A stretch of 26,841 nucleotides of DNA, taken from the NCBI GenBank assembly GCA_964621555.1, contig CAZUOO010000009.1, positions 1-26,841 of the forward strand, given 5' to 3'. Below are positions 15,005 through 22,493 of this stretch, piece after piece. Position 1 is the first letter of the stretch. Each line of letters opens with the position of its first letter. The translations under genes were made by a program, and so were the position numbers. Origin of the DNA: UBA2022 sp964621555. GTDB taxonomy: Bacteria; Patescibacteriota; Dojkabacteria; SC72. The notes beneath the pieces are model-generated. The model searched no databases. It was given only the letters and a program-made list of their open reading frames with translations, and was not told the DNA's origin.

Positions 15005-17071
15005 TTAATATGTAGGGTGGGGGTTATTCCCCGTTAACCTACCAGGGTATATATGTGCCTTTGCCGTTTTAATCTTTGACCAATCGGTATTTATTAATGG
15101 GACTGGGTTGATATGCGTACTTTGGGCTTTACCATTTCGTACCTCAAAGTGTAGATGGTTTGAAAGTGGTTCACAGTTGTACCAACCACTGTTACCCGAT
15201 ACCCCTATGATATCTCCCATTTTAACTTTGCTACCTTTCTTCAAACCCTTTGTGAAGCTTTTTAAATGTAGGTATGTAGAGTATTTGCCATCACTATGCT
15301 TTAAAAGAACGAAATTACCACCTGAAAGGCACTTTCCCGATGAGCTATCCCATCCAATGTACTCAATGGTTCCAGAGGATGTTGCCAATATAGTTGTATT
15401 AGCGGCTTCGAAATCGATGCCTGTATGGTTAGTTGAGTATGCAGTTTTCCCATGCCACTGATTTACATTCGTTATTTTACTCAGGGGGAACTTATACGGT
15501 GGGTTTGCGACACTCTCTATACTGTATTTTGCTGGTTTAGAAACTGCAGAGCTTTCAAATATGTCTACCCATATATCTTTGGATACCTTTCTTGAACTAC
15601 TGATTAGATATTTGGCCTGTATATATTGACCCTTTGGTTTAAAAGAAAGGTTGGAGGTGATGTTATATCCTGTTGATGTGGTGGTTTTAAATGTTGGGTA
15701 CCACTTCCCATCAACATATATGTATACATCAATATATGGCTTAATATCCCTATATTTTTCAACCTTTGATATATACTCTATACATTTGAAATATGTAATT
15801 GGGTTTGTGAGAGTTGGTTTAAGGCATGACTTATGATTAACAGTTACATCGATATATTGTGGGGCGGTTAAATTTAAGGATATGCTCGTTCCAGTGCTTT
15901 TTGAGTGTTTAGCTTTAGTATTCGTTATAGCTGGGAGTGTGAATTTACACGTACCTTTTATGCTTTTATGCCCATTTGGAGCAACATTGTATGTACAGTT
16001 GTTAACTAAGCTGTCTGTTGCACCTAATACTCGATTACCTTGCGGGGTTGCAGTTGTATTGGACTCAAGTATTTCTAGAGACTTTTTAGCTACATTGGTA
16101 ATTTCTTCAACTAGTTGGTTCAAGTTATATTCTGACTCCTTCTCTATCTCTTCGGCTACTTTCTCAATTTTCTCCTCAGTTTGAGGAGGGGAGAATGTAA
16201 ATTCTTTGGGATTGCTGATGTATTCTTCGTTGGTAATGCCCACTCTTACCTTATACCTACCTTCCTCCGCTATTCTATATCTATACGCGTTACCAATTAT
16301 ATTGCTAGCAGAGTGCACGATGTAATCATTTAAAGAGATTTCAATGGAGTATTTAGTGTTGGCTGGTAGGTTACTTTCCCATGTGAATGTGCTATTCCCA
16401 TCGGCCGTAGTTTGAACTTCGGATATAGTTATATTCGGTTGGATTGGAGGTTCTGGGGCTTCAACTATTATAGATACATAGGGGATATATTGAGAATCAC
16501 ATGAGGGTATTGCGTTTACGCAATCTTTTGACCAAAATACTCCACCTTTTTCCTCTTCAACCTGCATAAATATTATGAGACCATCGTTTACAGTTTGCCC
16601 ACTGAGGTGTTCCATAAATATGTCTGTTATATCTATCTCAATCCAACCTATCTCTGCTTTAATTGTGCAAAAACCTAGGATATTACCAGGTGTTAGGAAG
16701 TCGTTTTGCCAAGTCATTGTTGATTCTGTCCAAGGGTACATGGGTTTGGCAATCCCTACAGTATAGTCGTATATATTATTCGACTTCTTTTGATATAGTT
16801 TAAGCTTTACCCGCTTTATATCATCTATGTGTATTGAGCTTAGGTATGGTGTCTCATATCTCATGTAGAGTCTCGTATACCCCTCCCTGCTACTATTTCC
16901 ATTTCCAAGTATTAGCTGGGGGAGTAGTCCGTGGGGTTCATCAAAAAATATACTTTCGATATATGCATCCTCCATTATTTCCAACCTTATCTCTTTTTCT
17001 CCTGCCCATGCCTGGGATGAGGTGAAGGCCATTACAGCTATAATTGCAAATGTTGATATGAATATTTTCAT
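15005..17071 (-). CDS. Secreted DNRLRE-domain protein with C-terminal M23 metallopeptidase
   Basis: 688 residues. A signal peptide (1-23, cleavage after AWA) is followed by a DNRLRE/CBM96-like beta domain (about 28-190; GYTRLYMRYETP, YPWTESTMTWQND), an Fn3-like stretch (about 215-295), an acidic helical linker, a less clear beta region, and an M23/LytM domain. The peptidase has H549-x3-D553 in NHTGIDFE, H602 in YSTYLHLK and HLHFE (639-643), i.e. the zinc ligands and catalytic histidine. M23 enzymes cut peptide cross-links in peptidoglycan. All key residues are present, so it is probably active. The DNRLRE part may bind glycan. It leads a two-gene minus-strand unit. Confidence 0.88.
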   Translation of the reverse strand: MKIFISTFAIIAVMAFTSSQAWAGEKEIRLEIMEDAYIESIFFDEPHGLLPQLILGNGNSSREGYTRLYMRYETPYLSSIHIDDIKRVKLKLYQKKSNNIYDYTVGIAKPMYPWTESTMTWQNDFLTPGNILGFCTIKAEIGWIEIDITDIFMEHLSGQTVNDGLIIFMQVEEEKGGVFWSKDCVNAIPSCDSQYIPYVSIIVEAPEPPIQPNITISEVQTTADGNSTFTWESNLPANTKYSIEISLNDYIVHSASNIIGNAYRYRIAEEGRYKVRVGITNEEYISNPKEFTFSPPQTEEKIEKVAEEIEKESEYNLNQLVEEITNVAKKSLEILESNTTATPQGNRVLGATDSLVNNCTYNVAPNGHKSIKGTCKFTLPAITNTKAKHSKSTGTSISLNLTAPQYIDVTVNHKSCLKPTLTNPITYFKCIEYISKVEKYRDIKPYIDVYIYVDGKWYPTFKTTTSTGYNITSNLSFKPKGQYIQAKYLISSSRKVSKDIWVDIFESSAVSKPAKYSIESVANPPYKFPLSKITNVNQWHGKTAYSTNHTGIDFEAANTTILATSSGTIEYIGWDSSSGKCLSGGNFVLLKHSDGKYSTYLHLKSFTKGLKKGSKVKMGDIIGVSGNSGWYNCEPLSNHLHFEVRNGKAQSTHINPVPLINTDWSKIKTAKAHIYPGRLTGNNPHPTY

Positions 17072-17121
17072 GTGGTACTTGATTAAATTATCTATACTAA
17101 TTGTCGCAAATTATTATGAAA

Positions 17122-17150
17122 TTCAACTGAACCATAATCCCGTGTATAAT
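17122..17150 (+). promoter_or_regulatory. Promoter of the small anchored-protein gene
   Basis: A perfect TATAAT (17145-17150) with TTCAAC (17122-17127) 17 nt upstream. The predicted start of transcription is near 17157, about 10 nt before the ATG. It lies in the 96-nt divergent gap between the M23 gene and this gene. Confidence 0.5.
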
Positions 17151-17167
17151 GAAGTTGTAACTTAAAC

Positions 17168-17620
17168 ATGGAATTAATAATGGGGAAATTTCTAGGTGCT
17201 GTAGTTGTGATACTTCTAGTATCGTTTGCGTTTTTCGGATCAGAATGGTTGAAGAAAGTTGAGGATGGGAAGAGCGACGAACCCCGTATTGCAAATATTC
17301 TTCTTTGTAAATTTGTTTCCTTTAATGCCGTATGTGAGCAAGACTTAGATGTTGTTGAACAAGAAAGTGGTGATATATACTCTACCGTTGAGATTAAGAA
17401 TATAACCAATGCAACAATCTCTGTTAAGTGGGAGTATGTACAAGGGGGAACTAAAAGTATAATTGCGCAGAATACTCAAGAGGTTTTCGATAACGGAGTA
17501 TTGCAGTTTAAATTAGAGAAGAATCTTGCCACAGGTTGGTTGCTTGGAGAGTACATTGTAACTGTATCAATGGTTGGTGGGAATGAATTATCCAAAGAGT
17601 TCGCTATTGTTAGTGAATAG
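17168..17620 (+). CDS. Small membrane-anchored beta-domain protein, unknown function
   Basis: 150 residues. A hydrophobic segment (about 7-23) acts as a signal anchor. The remainder, with STVEIKNITNATISVKWEY and GWLLGEYIVTVSMVGG, reads as an immunoglobulin-like beta sandwich outside the membrane; the final W..GEY.V.V pattern is common in such domains. Two cysteines (in LLCKFVSFNAVCEQ) could form a disulfide. ATGs at 17168 and 17180 are both possible; the first suits the promoter position. I do not recognise a named family. It lies just before secA but a hairpin with a T tract follows the gene. Confidence 0.7.
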   Translation: MELIMGKFLGAVVVILLVSFAFFGSEWLKKVEDGKSDEPRIANILLCKFVSFNAVCEQDLDVVEQESGDIYSTVEIKNITNATISVKWEYVQGGTKSIIAQNTQEVFDNGVLQFKLEKNLATGWLLGEYIVTVSMVGGNELSKEFAIVSE

Positions 17621-17626
17621 TTTTTT
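17604..17626 (+). terminator. Weak intrinsic terminator containing the stop codon
   Basis: CTATT (17604-17608) and AATAG (17616-17620) form a 5-bp stem with a 7-nt loop, followed directly by six Ts. The 3' arm contains the TAG stop codon of the gene. The stem is AT-rich, so efficiency is uncertain. Confidence 0.45.
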
Positions 17627-17631
17627 GTAAA

Positions 17632-17640
17632 TGGTATAAT
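17632..17640 (+). promoter_or_regulatory. Extended -10 promoter of secA
   Basis: TGG followed by TATAAT gives an extended -10 element directly after the preceding terminator. No good -35 is seen, as is normal for this class. Transcription should begin near 17647, leaving an 18-nt leader without a Shine-Dalgarno. Confidence 0.5.
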
Positions 17641-17664
17641 CCCTCATGATATCTAATATAGTAT

Positions 17665-20637
17665 ATGAAACCTATGTTTAAACTACTCGCCGGGCTATTC
17701 GATTCCAACGAAAAACAGCTCAAGAAAGCACATCCAATTGTGGATCAGATAAATAGCTATGAAGAGAAAATCTCTAAGCTCACAGATGAGCAGCTTAAAG
17801 CGAAAACTATCGAATTTAGAAAGAAAATTGGATATAATCCCGATACCAATCGTAGGGAGTTTGTAACCCTTAGCGATACGCAATTAAAGAAGAGGTTGCA
17901 AGAAGAGAGTGAGGCGCTAGACCAGATACTCCCTGAAGCTTTTGCCGTGATTAGGGAAGCTGCAAATAGGATATCAAACCATAGGCACTTTGATGTACAG
18001 ATGCTTGCGGGGTATTTTTTGTATAAAAATAGGATTGTGGAGCTATTCACAGGAGAGGGAAAAACACTTGCTGCTAATATGCCATTATATCTTTACGGAT
18101 TAACAGGCAGAGGTGCTCATTTGGTTACAGTTAACGACTACCTCGCACGAAGAGATGCTGAGTGGACAGGTCATATACTCAACGCATTAGGGATTACAGT
18201 CGGAGTCATTAACAATAATCAGCAGTATCGATTTATATCTGACGAAGAGGTTGTGAAGTTAAAAGGTGCGCAAGGGAAGAAGCTAATAAAGGAAAGGGAT
18301 GAAAAGTCTAAAGAAGAGGGGAGATTGAAATATAATCATATGTCTGGGGCTAACCTAATAGAATGCTCTAAAACAGAGGCATATGGTTGTGATGTAGTAT
18401 ATGGAACCAATAACGAATTCGGTTTCGACTACCTTCGAGATAACATGGCTCAAAATGTTGATGAGATAGTTCAGGGACCTCTATACTTTTCAATAGTAGA
18501 CGAGGCAGACTCAATCCTCATTGACGAGGCTAGAACCCCTCTCATTATCTCTACAAGCGCTCAAGCTTCAAATGATATGTATCGAGATTTTGCGAAGGTT
18601 GTAAGAGGGTTGAAGGTCGGAAGTGACTATACCGTTGATGAGAAAATGCATGCGGTTTCATTGACAGATGAGGGTATAGATAAAGTGGAAAAGGCTATTA
18701 ATGTAAAGAATGTATATGAAGATGCTCAACTTGCATACCATTTAGACAACGCCCTTAAGGCTAAAGAATTGTATAAACTAGATGAGGAATATATTGTTAG
18801 AGATGGCGAAGTCCTAATCGTAGACGAGTTTACAGGTCGTGTGCTTGCTGGTAGACGATATAGTGAGGGATTACATCAAGCCATTGAGGCCAAAGAGGGT
18901 GTAGAAGTTAAAAGAGAGTCTCGAACTCTAGCTACAATCACGCTTCAGAACTATTTCCGTTTGTATAAGTATATGGCTGGAATGACCGGTACTGCTTTAA
19001 CTGAGGCCGAGGAGTTTTCCAAAATATATAACTTAGACGTAATAGTGGTTCCCACGAATAAGAACGTAATAAGAGAGGATTTTCCTGATGTGGTATTTAG
19101 AACTCAACAGGCAAAATTTAATGCAATAATTGAGGATATTAAAGAACATAATAAGATTGGACAACCTGTACTTGTTGGAACCACCTCTGTTGAAAAGTCT
19201 GAGCTTCTCTCCAGCCTATTATCAAAAGAAGGTGTTAAGCATAGTGTGCTTAACGCTAAACAGCATGAACAAGAGGCTAAGGTGGTTACTGAGGCGGGTC
19301 TTAAAGGCCAGGTAACTATAGCTACAAACATGGCAGGTCGAGGTACTGACATTTCACTGGGTGAGGGTGTTCGTGAACTTGGGGGTCTCTATATTATTGG
19401 GTCTGAGAGACATGAATCTCGAAGAATTGATAATCAGTTAAGAGGTAGGTCTGGAAGACAAGGAGATCCTGGAAGTTCTCGTTTCTACGTTTCGTTTGAA
19501 GACGAACTTATGAGACTCTTCGGTGGGGATAAAATGAATGCCATTATGAATGGAATGGGGTTAAGTGATGACACGCCTGTTTCACTCTCCATTCTTGGAA
19601 AGAGTATTGAGTCTGCCCAGAAGAAAGTTGAAGCATATCACTATGACGTACGAAAGAACCTTGTTGACTATGACGATGTATTGAACAAGCAGAGAGATAT
19701 TATCTATGATATTCGAAGGAATATTCTCCAATCTGCACAAAGTGTGGCCGTGGAGGATAAGCAGATAACTATTACAGAGAAGGATTTAAGAGAAATCGAT
19801 ATTGCTAAATTGCAAGATGAACTTAATTCTTTCATGTTAAGCAATCAAGATTCATGGAATCTTGAGTATACAAAGAAGGTTCTAAAGGTTGATCATCCAA
19901 TTGTATTCTGGGTTTTGAAGAAAGTTGTTGACCATACTCGATCAGTTATTTTCAGCCAGCTAAAAGACGATATGGAAGTAGATAGCGGTGAGGAGAAAAC
20001 ATCTATACAGCATATCCAATCATTCCTTTCAGAGGAGCTTTTCAATATCTCTGTAAAACTACTCGGATATTCCGACGCCACAGACTTTATCGAACAGTAT
20101 AAGAAGGGGAGTGATGGAGCACCTAAGTTAGATATGCTTTTGAAGTTAGTTGTTGCAGGCTTTATCTTTCATATAAATTCCCTAGGGCATAAGGCAATTG
20201 TCGACATTACCAAACTACTCGCCCTTCAAACCATAGACAACTTCTGGATGGATCACCTAGATAATATGCAGGACCTTAGAGAGGGTATTAGTCTACGTAA
20301 TCTTGCACAGCGAGATCCTTTGGTAGAGTATAAGAACGAGGGCTTCTCAATGTTTGATAACCTAATGGCAACTATAGATGACGGTATGGTAAATAGATAC
20401 TTCAAGGTTAGGATGGTTTCCGAGCAGAAGGTTGAAGGACAAGAGGTTAAGGAAGATTTAGAAAGTGTACTAGCTGGTAGTAGTGAGAAATCTAAGCTAG
20501 GTAAGATACAATCAACCGTGGTTAAAAGTATAAAGGTTGGGAGAAATGATGATTGCCCTTGTGGAAGTGGAAAAAAGTATAAGAAATGTGGGTTGAAAAA
20601 TACGCAGGAGCATAGAAGATTGGTAAAAGGTAAGTAG
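17665..20637 (+). CDS. secA: Preprotein translocase ATPase SecA
   Basis: 990 residues, longer than the usual 800-900. SecA is the motor that pushes unfolded secretory proteins through SecYEG. Walker A is TGEGKT (129-134), the DEAD-like box is VDEADSILIDEARTPLI (278-294), and YGTNNEFGFDYLRDN (246-260), AGMTGTA and GRGTDI/GRSGRQGDPG follow in order. About 40 extra charged residues sit at 185-230, where most SecA proteins have a short loop. The C-terminal zinc tail has CPCGSGKKYKKC (964-975) but a glycine in place of the fourth ligand. It would export the signal-peptide proteins seen in this window. Confidence 0.97.
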   Translation: MKPMFKLLAGLFDSNEKQLKKAHPIVDQINSYEEKISKLTDEQLKAKTIEFRKKIGYNPDTNRREFVTLSDTQLKKRLQEESEALDQILPEAFAVIREAANRISNHRHFDVQMLAGYFLYKNRIVELFTGEGKTLAANMPLYLYGLTGRGAHLVTVNDYLARRDAEWTGHILNALGITVGVINNNQQYRFISDEEVVKLKGAQGKKLIKERDEKSKEEGRLKYNHMSGANLIECSKTEAYGCDVVYGTNNEFGFDYLRDNMAQNVDEIVQGPLYFSIVDEADSILIDEARTPLIISTSAQASNDMYRDFAKVVRGLKVGSDYTVDEKMHAVSLTDEGIDKVEKAINVKNVYEDAQLAYHLDNALKAKELYKLDEEYIVRDGEVLIVDEFTGRVLAGRRYSEGLHQAIEAKEGVEVKRESRTLATITLQNYFRLYKYMAGMTGTALTEAEEFSKIYNLDVIVVPTNKNVIREDFPDVVFRTQQAKFNAIIEDIKEHNKIGQPVLVGTTSVEKSELLSSLLSKEGVKHSVLNAKQHEQEAKVVTEAGLKGQVTIATNMAGRGTDISLGEGVRELGGLYIIGSERHESRRIDNQLRGRSGRQGDPGSSRFYVSFEDELMRLFGGDKMNAIMNGMGLSDDTPVSLSILGKSIESAQKKVEAYHYDVRKNLVDYDDVLNKQRDIIYDIRRNILQSAQSVAVEDKQITITEKDLREIDIAKLQDELNSFMLSNQDSWNLEYTKKVLKVDHPIVFWVLKKVVDHTRSVIFSQLKDDMEVDSGEEKTSIQHIQSFLSEELFNISVKLLGYSDATDFIEQYKKGSDGAPKLDMLLKLVVAGFIFHINSLGHKAIVDITKLLALQTIDNFWMDHLDNMQDLREGISLRNLAQRDPLVEYKNEGFSMFDNLMATIDDGMVNRYFKVRMVSEQKVEGQEVKEDLESVLAGSSEKSKLGKIQSTVVKSIKVGRNDDCPCGSGKKYKKCGLKNTQEHRRLVKGK

Positions 20638-20735
20638 TTTTACGAATTAAAGGCCTAATTATTCATCAATATATTAACCCTATATGTGGACTTTTTGTTG
20701 CTATGAAAGGTTTTTGTATAAAACTTTATCTATAG

Positions 20736-20745
20736 GTCAATTGAC
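20736..20745. promoter_or_regulatory. Perfect 10-bp palindrome over a -35 box
   Basis: GTCAATTGAC is self-complementary and overlaps the perfect -35 hexamer TTGACA. It could be an operator half-site pair, but a 10-bp AT-rich palindrome can occur by chance. Confidence 0.3.
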
Positions 20746-20767
20746 AACCGTATAGTGTCCATAATAT
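20741..20767 (+). promoter_or_regulatory. Promoter of the zinc-ribbon protein gene
   Basis: TTGACA (20741-20746, full consensus) with TAATAT (20762-20767) after a 15-nt spacer, slightly short of the optimum. Transcription from it would leave a leader of about 30 nt before the ATG at 20806. It lies in the 168-nt gap after secA, in which I see no other gene. Confidence 0.4.
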
Positions 20768-20805
20768 CCTAATAATGTAATGTAAATAAGTTCTTTGTGT
20801 TTATA

Positions 20806-21315
20806 ATGACTGCCTCAAATACAAAGACAACTGATAGAAAGGTTGTCCAACCAATGAAAAGTATTCACATAGTGGTGTTTGGATGCCCAAACTGCGGTGA
20901 AGAGCTTGAAGAATTAAAACTCTGTAAAGAGTGCAATTCCCCTATGAAAGTTGTACAGGTCATAGAAAAGTTTGGCACAGATGCTGAAGAGTATCTGGCT
21001 CAGCTTAAAAGAGAAGGGATTTGGACAACTGATTCTGTCATGCCAAAGAAGAACGCAAGAGAAGATGATGATGGGATTGGCGATGATGACTTAGACGATT
21101 TAGAAAACATCCCTATAAAAGGTATTCCAGACGACCCAGATGAACCATTTGCTGAGGCGTCGTCCTTGGGGGACATCTTCCCGGATGATGGAGCACCAAG
21201 CAGTGTAGAACCTGATATGGACTTCCAGGATGCCCTTAGTACTCTCGATGAGGAGGAAGAGGATGTTACAGAAGACCTAGGCGATTTGGGTCCAGATGGA
21301 CTACCTGAGTTGTAG
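20806..21315 (+). CDS. Zinc-ribbon protein with acidic disordered tail
   Basis: 169 residues. Four cysteines in CPNC-x9-CKEC (27, 30, 40, 43) form a zinc ribbon at the N-terminus. A short helical part (about 48-75) leads to a long tail from about residue 87, rich in Asp and Glu and probably disordered. The acidic tail could mimic nucleic acid or bind basic proteins such as ribosomal or polymerase parts; this is speculation. A GTG at 20797 is an alternative start, but the ATG giving MTASNTK is preferred. It has its own promoter and terminator, so it is likely a single-gene unit. No family name recognised. Confidence 0.8.
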   Translation: MTASNTKTTDRKVVQPMKSIHIVVFGCPNCGEELEELKLCKECNSPMKVVQVIEKFGTDAEEYLAQLKREGIWTTDSVMPKKNAREDDDGIGDDDLDDLENIPIKGIPDDPDEPFAEASSLGDIFPDDGAPSSVEPDMDFQDALSTLDEEEEDVTEDLGDLGPDGLPEL

Positions 21316-21326
21316 TCTTTTTCTTT
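21299..21326 (+). terminator. Intrinsic terminator containing the stop codon
   Basis: GACTAC (21299-21304) pairs with GTAGTC (21312-21317) over a 7-nt loop, followed by TTTTTCTTT. The TAG stop of the zinc-ribbon gene is inside the 3' arm. It separates that gene from the glycosyltransferases downstream. Confidence 0.6.
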
Positions 21327-21344
21327 CCCTGTTAAACTTCCCCA

Positions 21345-22493
21345 ATGGATAACCTCAAAGTTGTTATAGTAACTGAATATATGAACTCTATTGGTGGATC
21401 AGATAGAGTTATTGAATCTCTTCTCACTATCTTCCCAAAGGCCGATATATACGCCTCTGTTTTTAACCGTAAAATGTACCCCAACCTTAAAGCTAAGGTA
21501 TATACACATAAGCTATTCAGTTATCTTTTTAATCATGGTATTGGTCGTAGGCTCTCCTTCTTCCTACCTTATATTTTTGAGCAATTTGATCTTCGTAAGT
21601 ATGATTTAGTAATATCAGTTTCTGCAGGTCCATCTAAAGGTATTATCCCTTCTGTTGAACAGGAGCATATCTCAATTATCTGCACCCCACCTCGACATCA
21701 GTGGGACGGTGATATAAATGTAAGAGGTTCTGTTCTAGCTTTCCTATACAGATTCGGTTCTAAAATACTCTCTAATTATTTAAGAATTTGGGATATCACT
21801 GCCTCTAAAAGAGTAGACCATATGATATCTATCTCCAAGTTTATACAGAGAAAGGTCTATAAAACATATAGAAGGGATTCCGAAGTTATATATCCTGGTA
21901 TTAAGGATTTCTGGTTTAAAAAGGTCTCCGATGCCCAGATGTATAATGCTAGATTACAGTTTGAACTACCTGATCACTTCAATCTCGTTGTATCAAGATT
22001 GTACGATTATAAACGGGTGGATTGGGCAATTAGGGCATCCATTGAAGCAGGTGAAAATCTGGTTATTGTTGGAGGAGGGCCTGATGCTAATTATCTTAAG
22101 AGAATTGTAGAGAGGGAGGGAAATGGTAAGTCGAAGGTTATATTTCTTGGAATGTTGTCGGATAGTGAAATTCGTACAATCTATAAAATGGCTGACTCAC
22201 TACTCTTCTGTGGAATTGAGGATTTTGGTTTAATTCCTGTTGAATCGTTGGCTACTGGTACACCGGTGCTAGCTTTTGGGATTGGTGGGACAGCTGAAAC
22301 TATAGAGGATGGAAGGAGTGGGTTTCACTTCACAAGTTATGATACACTTGTAGAATTAATCAGAAACCAAGCTTGGAAAAAAATTAGTGCCCAATGGTGT
22401 ATAATAAGGGCACAAAAGTTTACGGAATCCGATTTTATATCAAACATATCGAAGTATATACAAGAAATATATGAAAAAAGAGACTCCGCTTAA
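21345..22493 (+). CDS. GT4 family glycosyltransferase (WbaZ-like), first tandem copy
   Basis: 382 residues. The GT-B acceptor half begins VVIVTEYMNSIGGSDRVIESL (6-26) and includes VISVSAGPSKG (89-99), CTPPRHQWD (113-121) and RIWDITASKRVDHMISISKF (147-166), a pattern typical of WbaZ-like mannosyltransferases. The donor half has VIYPGIKDF, VSRLYDYKRVD and the E-x7-E motif in GIEDFGLIPVES (E292, E300). It would add a hexose, perhaps mannose from GDP-mannose, early in the glycan. The next gene is a divergent paralogue whose start lies 23 nt inside this one. Confidence 0.92.
   Translation: MDNLKVVIVTEYMNSIGGSDRVIESLLTIFPKADIYASVFNRKMYPNLKAKVYTHKLFSYLFNHGIGRRLSFFLPYIFEQFDLRKYDLVISVSAGPSKGIIPSVEQEHISIICTPPRHQWDGDINVRGSVLAFLYRFGSKILSNYLRIWDITASKRVDHMISISKFIQRKVYKTYRRDSEVIYPGIKDFWFKKVSDAQMYNARLQFELPDHFNLVVSRLYDYKRVDWAIRASIEAGENLVIVGGGPDANYLKRIVEREGNGKSKVIFLGMLSDSEIRTIYKMADSLLFCGIEDFGLIPVESLATGTPVLAFGIGGTAETIEDGRSGFHFTSYDTLVELIRNQAWKKISAQWCIIRAQKFTESDFISNISKYIQEIYEKRDSA

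Noticed and set aside
17092..17409. Minus-strand open frames opposite the small anchored-protein gene
   Set aside because: No recognisable motifs, two competing frames in the same place, and the plus-strand gene has a promoter, a membrane anchor and a terminator.
20623..20643. Terminator after secA (GTAAAA / TTTTAC around the stop codon)
   Set aside because: The 6-bp stem is almost all A-T and no T tract follows it, so I did not list it as a feature.
20638..20805. Small RNA gene or riboswitch in the gap after secA
   Set aside because: I see a promoter and a palindrome but no stable stem-loop series or known motif.
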